Program-made: the position numbers and the translations under genes | Shown: positions 11,625-12,339 of the stretch, one piece after another | Layout of the letters: each line of letters starts with the position of its first letter | Position numbering within the stretch: the first letter of the stretch is position 1 | From: CAG-103 sp045112425 | Lineage (GTDB): Bacteria > Bacillota > Clostridia > Oscillospirales > Oscillospiraceae | Direction: 5' to 3' | DNA length: 12,339 nucleotides | Assembly (NCBI GenBank): GCA_045112425.1 | Contig: JBGUHV010000079.1 | Coordinates: 1 to 12,339, forward strand | Notes under the pieces: generated by a model | The model's database searches: none | Seen by the model: the letters and a program-made list of their open reading frames with translations, nothing else | What the model was told of the DNA's origin: nothing

Positions 11625-11657
11625 ATTATACCTTGATATTTGGAAAATATCAAGGTA
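11625..11657 (-). promoter_or_regulatory. Strong gltA promoter overlapped by a perfect inverted repeat
   Basis: On the minus strand: TTGATA (complement of 11648-11653), a 17-bp spacer, TATAAT (complement of 11625-11630), near consensus. A perfect 12-bp inverted repeat (TACCTTGATATT at 11629-11640, its complement at 11646-11657, 5-nt centre) covers the -35 box and all of the spacer. It could be the operator of gltA or the terminator of the HD gene that ends at 11668. The T run (TATTTTT) follows the hairpin only on the plus strand, which speaks for an operator. Confidence 0.7.
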
Positions 11658-11667
11658 TTTTTGCAAT

Positions 11668-12255
11668 TTATTCTTTTAAATTCTGCATTTCGATGCCTCC
11701 GGCGCGGAGCTTATCCTCCGTGTCGGCGCGGATCGCCTGCCGCAGTGCACGCAACGGCGGGAATTCCTCGCAGCGGTCGGCGGCGTAGACGAGGTTCAGC
11801 GCGTATTCATTCTCCGACCACGAGGCGAGCTCCGACTCGTTGTGCTGCACGACGGCCTCGAGCCCGTCGAGCGCCTTGTAGATGCGCGCCTCCGTCGTCT
11901 CGCGCGCGGCCATCTCGGCATAGAGCGCCTCCAGCTCCGCGGCATACGGCGGCGGGAGCGCGCGCACCCACGCACCGAGGAGATCCTCCTCGCGCTGCTC
12001 GTCGGCGGCGGTTTTGAGGAAGGACGGAATGTCGCCCGTAAAGGCCTCGCCGAGATCGTGGATCAGGCACATGCGGATGACCCTGTCCATGTCCGCCTCG
12101 GGAAAGGCGTCGCGCAGGAAAAACGCCAGGAGCGCGAGCCGCCAGCTGTGGTCGGCCACGCTCTCGCGCCGCCCGCCGGACGTGTCGCAATGCCGCGTGG
12201 CGTCCTTGAGCCGCTCGGCGACGTGGAGAATGTCAAGTAGTTCGCGGGATGTCAT
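11668..12255 (-). CDS. HD-domain hydrolase, YfbR/HDDC2-like 5'-deoxynucleotidase
   Basis: A 195-residue HD-domain metal-dependent phosphohydrolase. The motifs are in the expected order: VADHSWRLALLA (His36), CLIHDLGEAFTGDIP (His66-Asp67, Glu70) and KALDGLEA (Asp130). The spacing and ESVADHSWR/HDLGEAxxGDIP wording fit the YfbR/HDDC2 group, which dephosphorylates deoxynucleoside monophosphates in the cytoplasm. ATG 12255 has GGAGG 7 nt upstream. The gene ends about 100 bp before gltA, which is on the same strand but has its own promoter. Substrate specificity within the HD group cannot be fixed from sequence. Confidence 0.85.
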   Translation of the reverse strand: MTSRELLDILHVAERLKDATRHCDTSGGRRESVADHSWRLALLAFFLRDAFPEADMDRVIRMCLIHDLGEAFTGDIPSFLKTAADEQREEDLLGAWVRALPPPYAAELEALYAEMAARETTEARIYKALDGLEAVVQHNESELASWSENEYALNLVYAADRCEEFPPLRALRQAIRADTEDKLRAGGIEMQNLKE

Positions 12256-12280
12256 ATGTATTCCTCCATTGTATCTTGGC

Positions 12281-12321
12281 TCCCCCTCCGGGGGAGCTGT
12301 CTGCGAAGCAGACTGAGGGGG
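12281..12321. repeat. REP-like repeat, CCCCCTCCGGGGGAGCTG family, copy 2
   Basis: Same outer sequence as 4544-4590 with a different inner hairpin (TCTGC-GAA-GCAGA). It lies 25 bp upstream of the HD gene start, so any promoter of that gene would have to overlap or precede it. Confidence 0.7.
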
Positions 12322-12339
12322 CCCCCTCCGACCTCGCTT

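Overview
The window looks like a chromosomal segment of a GC-rich, Spo0A-encoding gut-type Clostridia, probably Oscillospiraceae/Ruminococcaceae or a relative. The evidence is a clear Spo0A, YgjV, YhfC and ACT-domain proteins with a Firmicutes flavour, AAGGAG-type ribosome binding sites, and several families of short intergenic palindromic repeats. The assignment rests on recognition, not on a database search.

Layout. 1-120 is the end of a highly structured repeat that folds as a four-way (cloverleaf) junction. 211-1323 is a membrane acyltransferase with its own promoter. 1455-1919 is a small lipoprotein followed by a strong terminator. 2020-2729 is a ygjV-type membrane protein gene split by a roughly 183-bp insertion made of two tandem cloverleaves. 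2726-3051 holds a cut-off ORF running into a REP-like repeat. 3052-3602 is a very short lipoprotein coupled to an ACT-domain gene. 3709-4530 is a YhfC-type intramembrane protease behind a MerR-type promoter (19-bp spacer filled by a perfect inverted repeat).

4605-8470 is a visibly AT-richer block, sealed at each end by a strong hairpin. It carries a leftward operon of DNA methyltransferase, BglII-like protein and AIPR (abortive infection) protein. Facing away from it is a divergent XRE regulator, with two operator-like palindromes in the shared promoter region. It reads as a horizontally acquired restriction-modification-like anti-phage cassette and is the main accessory system here. The AIPR protein has an N-terminal GGxD...QxK nuclease signature. 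The BglII-like protein keeps the Q of the BglII E-x-Q pair but has Cys where the Glu is expected.

8471-12339 returns to GC-rich sequence: repeats, spo0A (leftward, with two tandem 0A boxes far upstream), about 440 bp of gene-free repeats, citrate synthase (leftward, with a strong promoter overlapped by a perfect inverted repeat) and an HD-domain hydrolase (leftward). A REP copy closes the window.

The two least expected things are the double-cloverleaf element, whose insertion point in ygjV can be read to the base and whose relative at 1-120 keeps the fold while changing the stems, and the AIPR/BglII-like/methyltransferase/XRE cassette with its operator pair.
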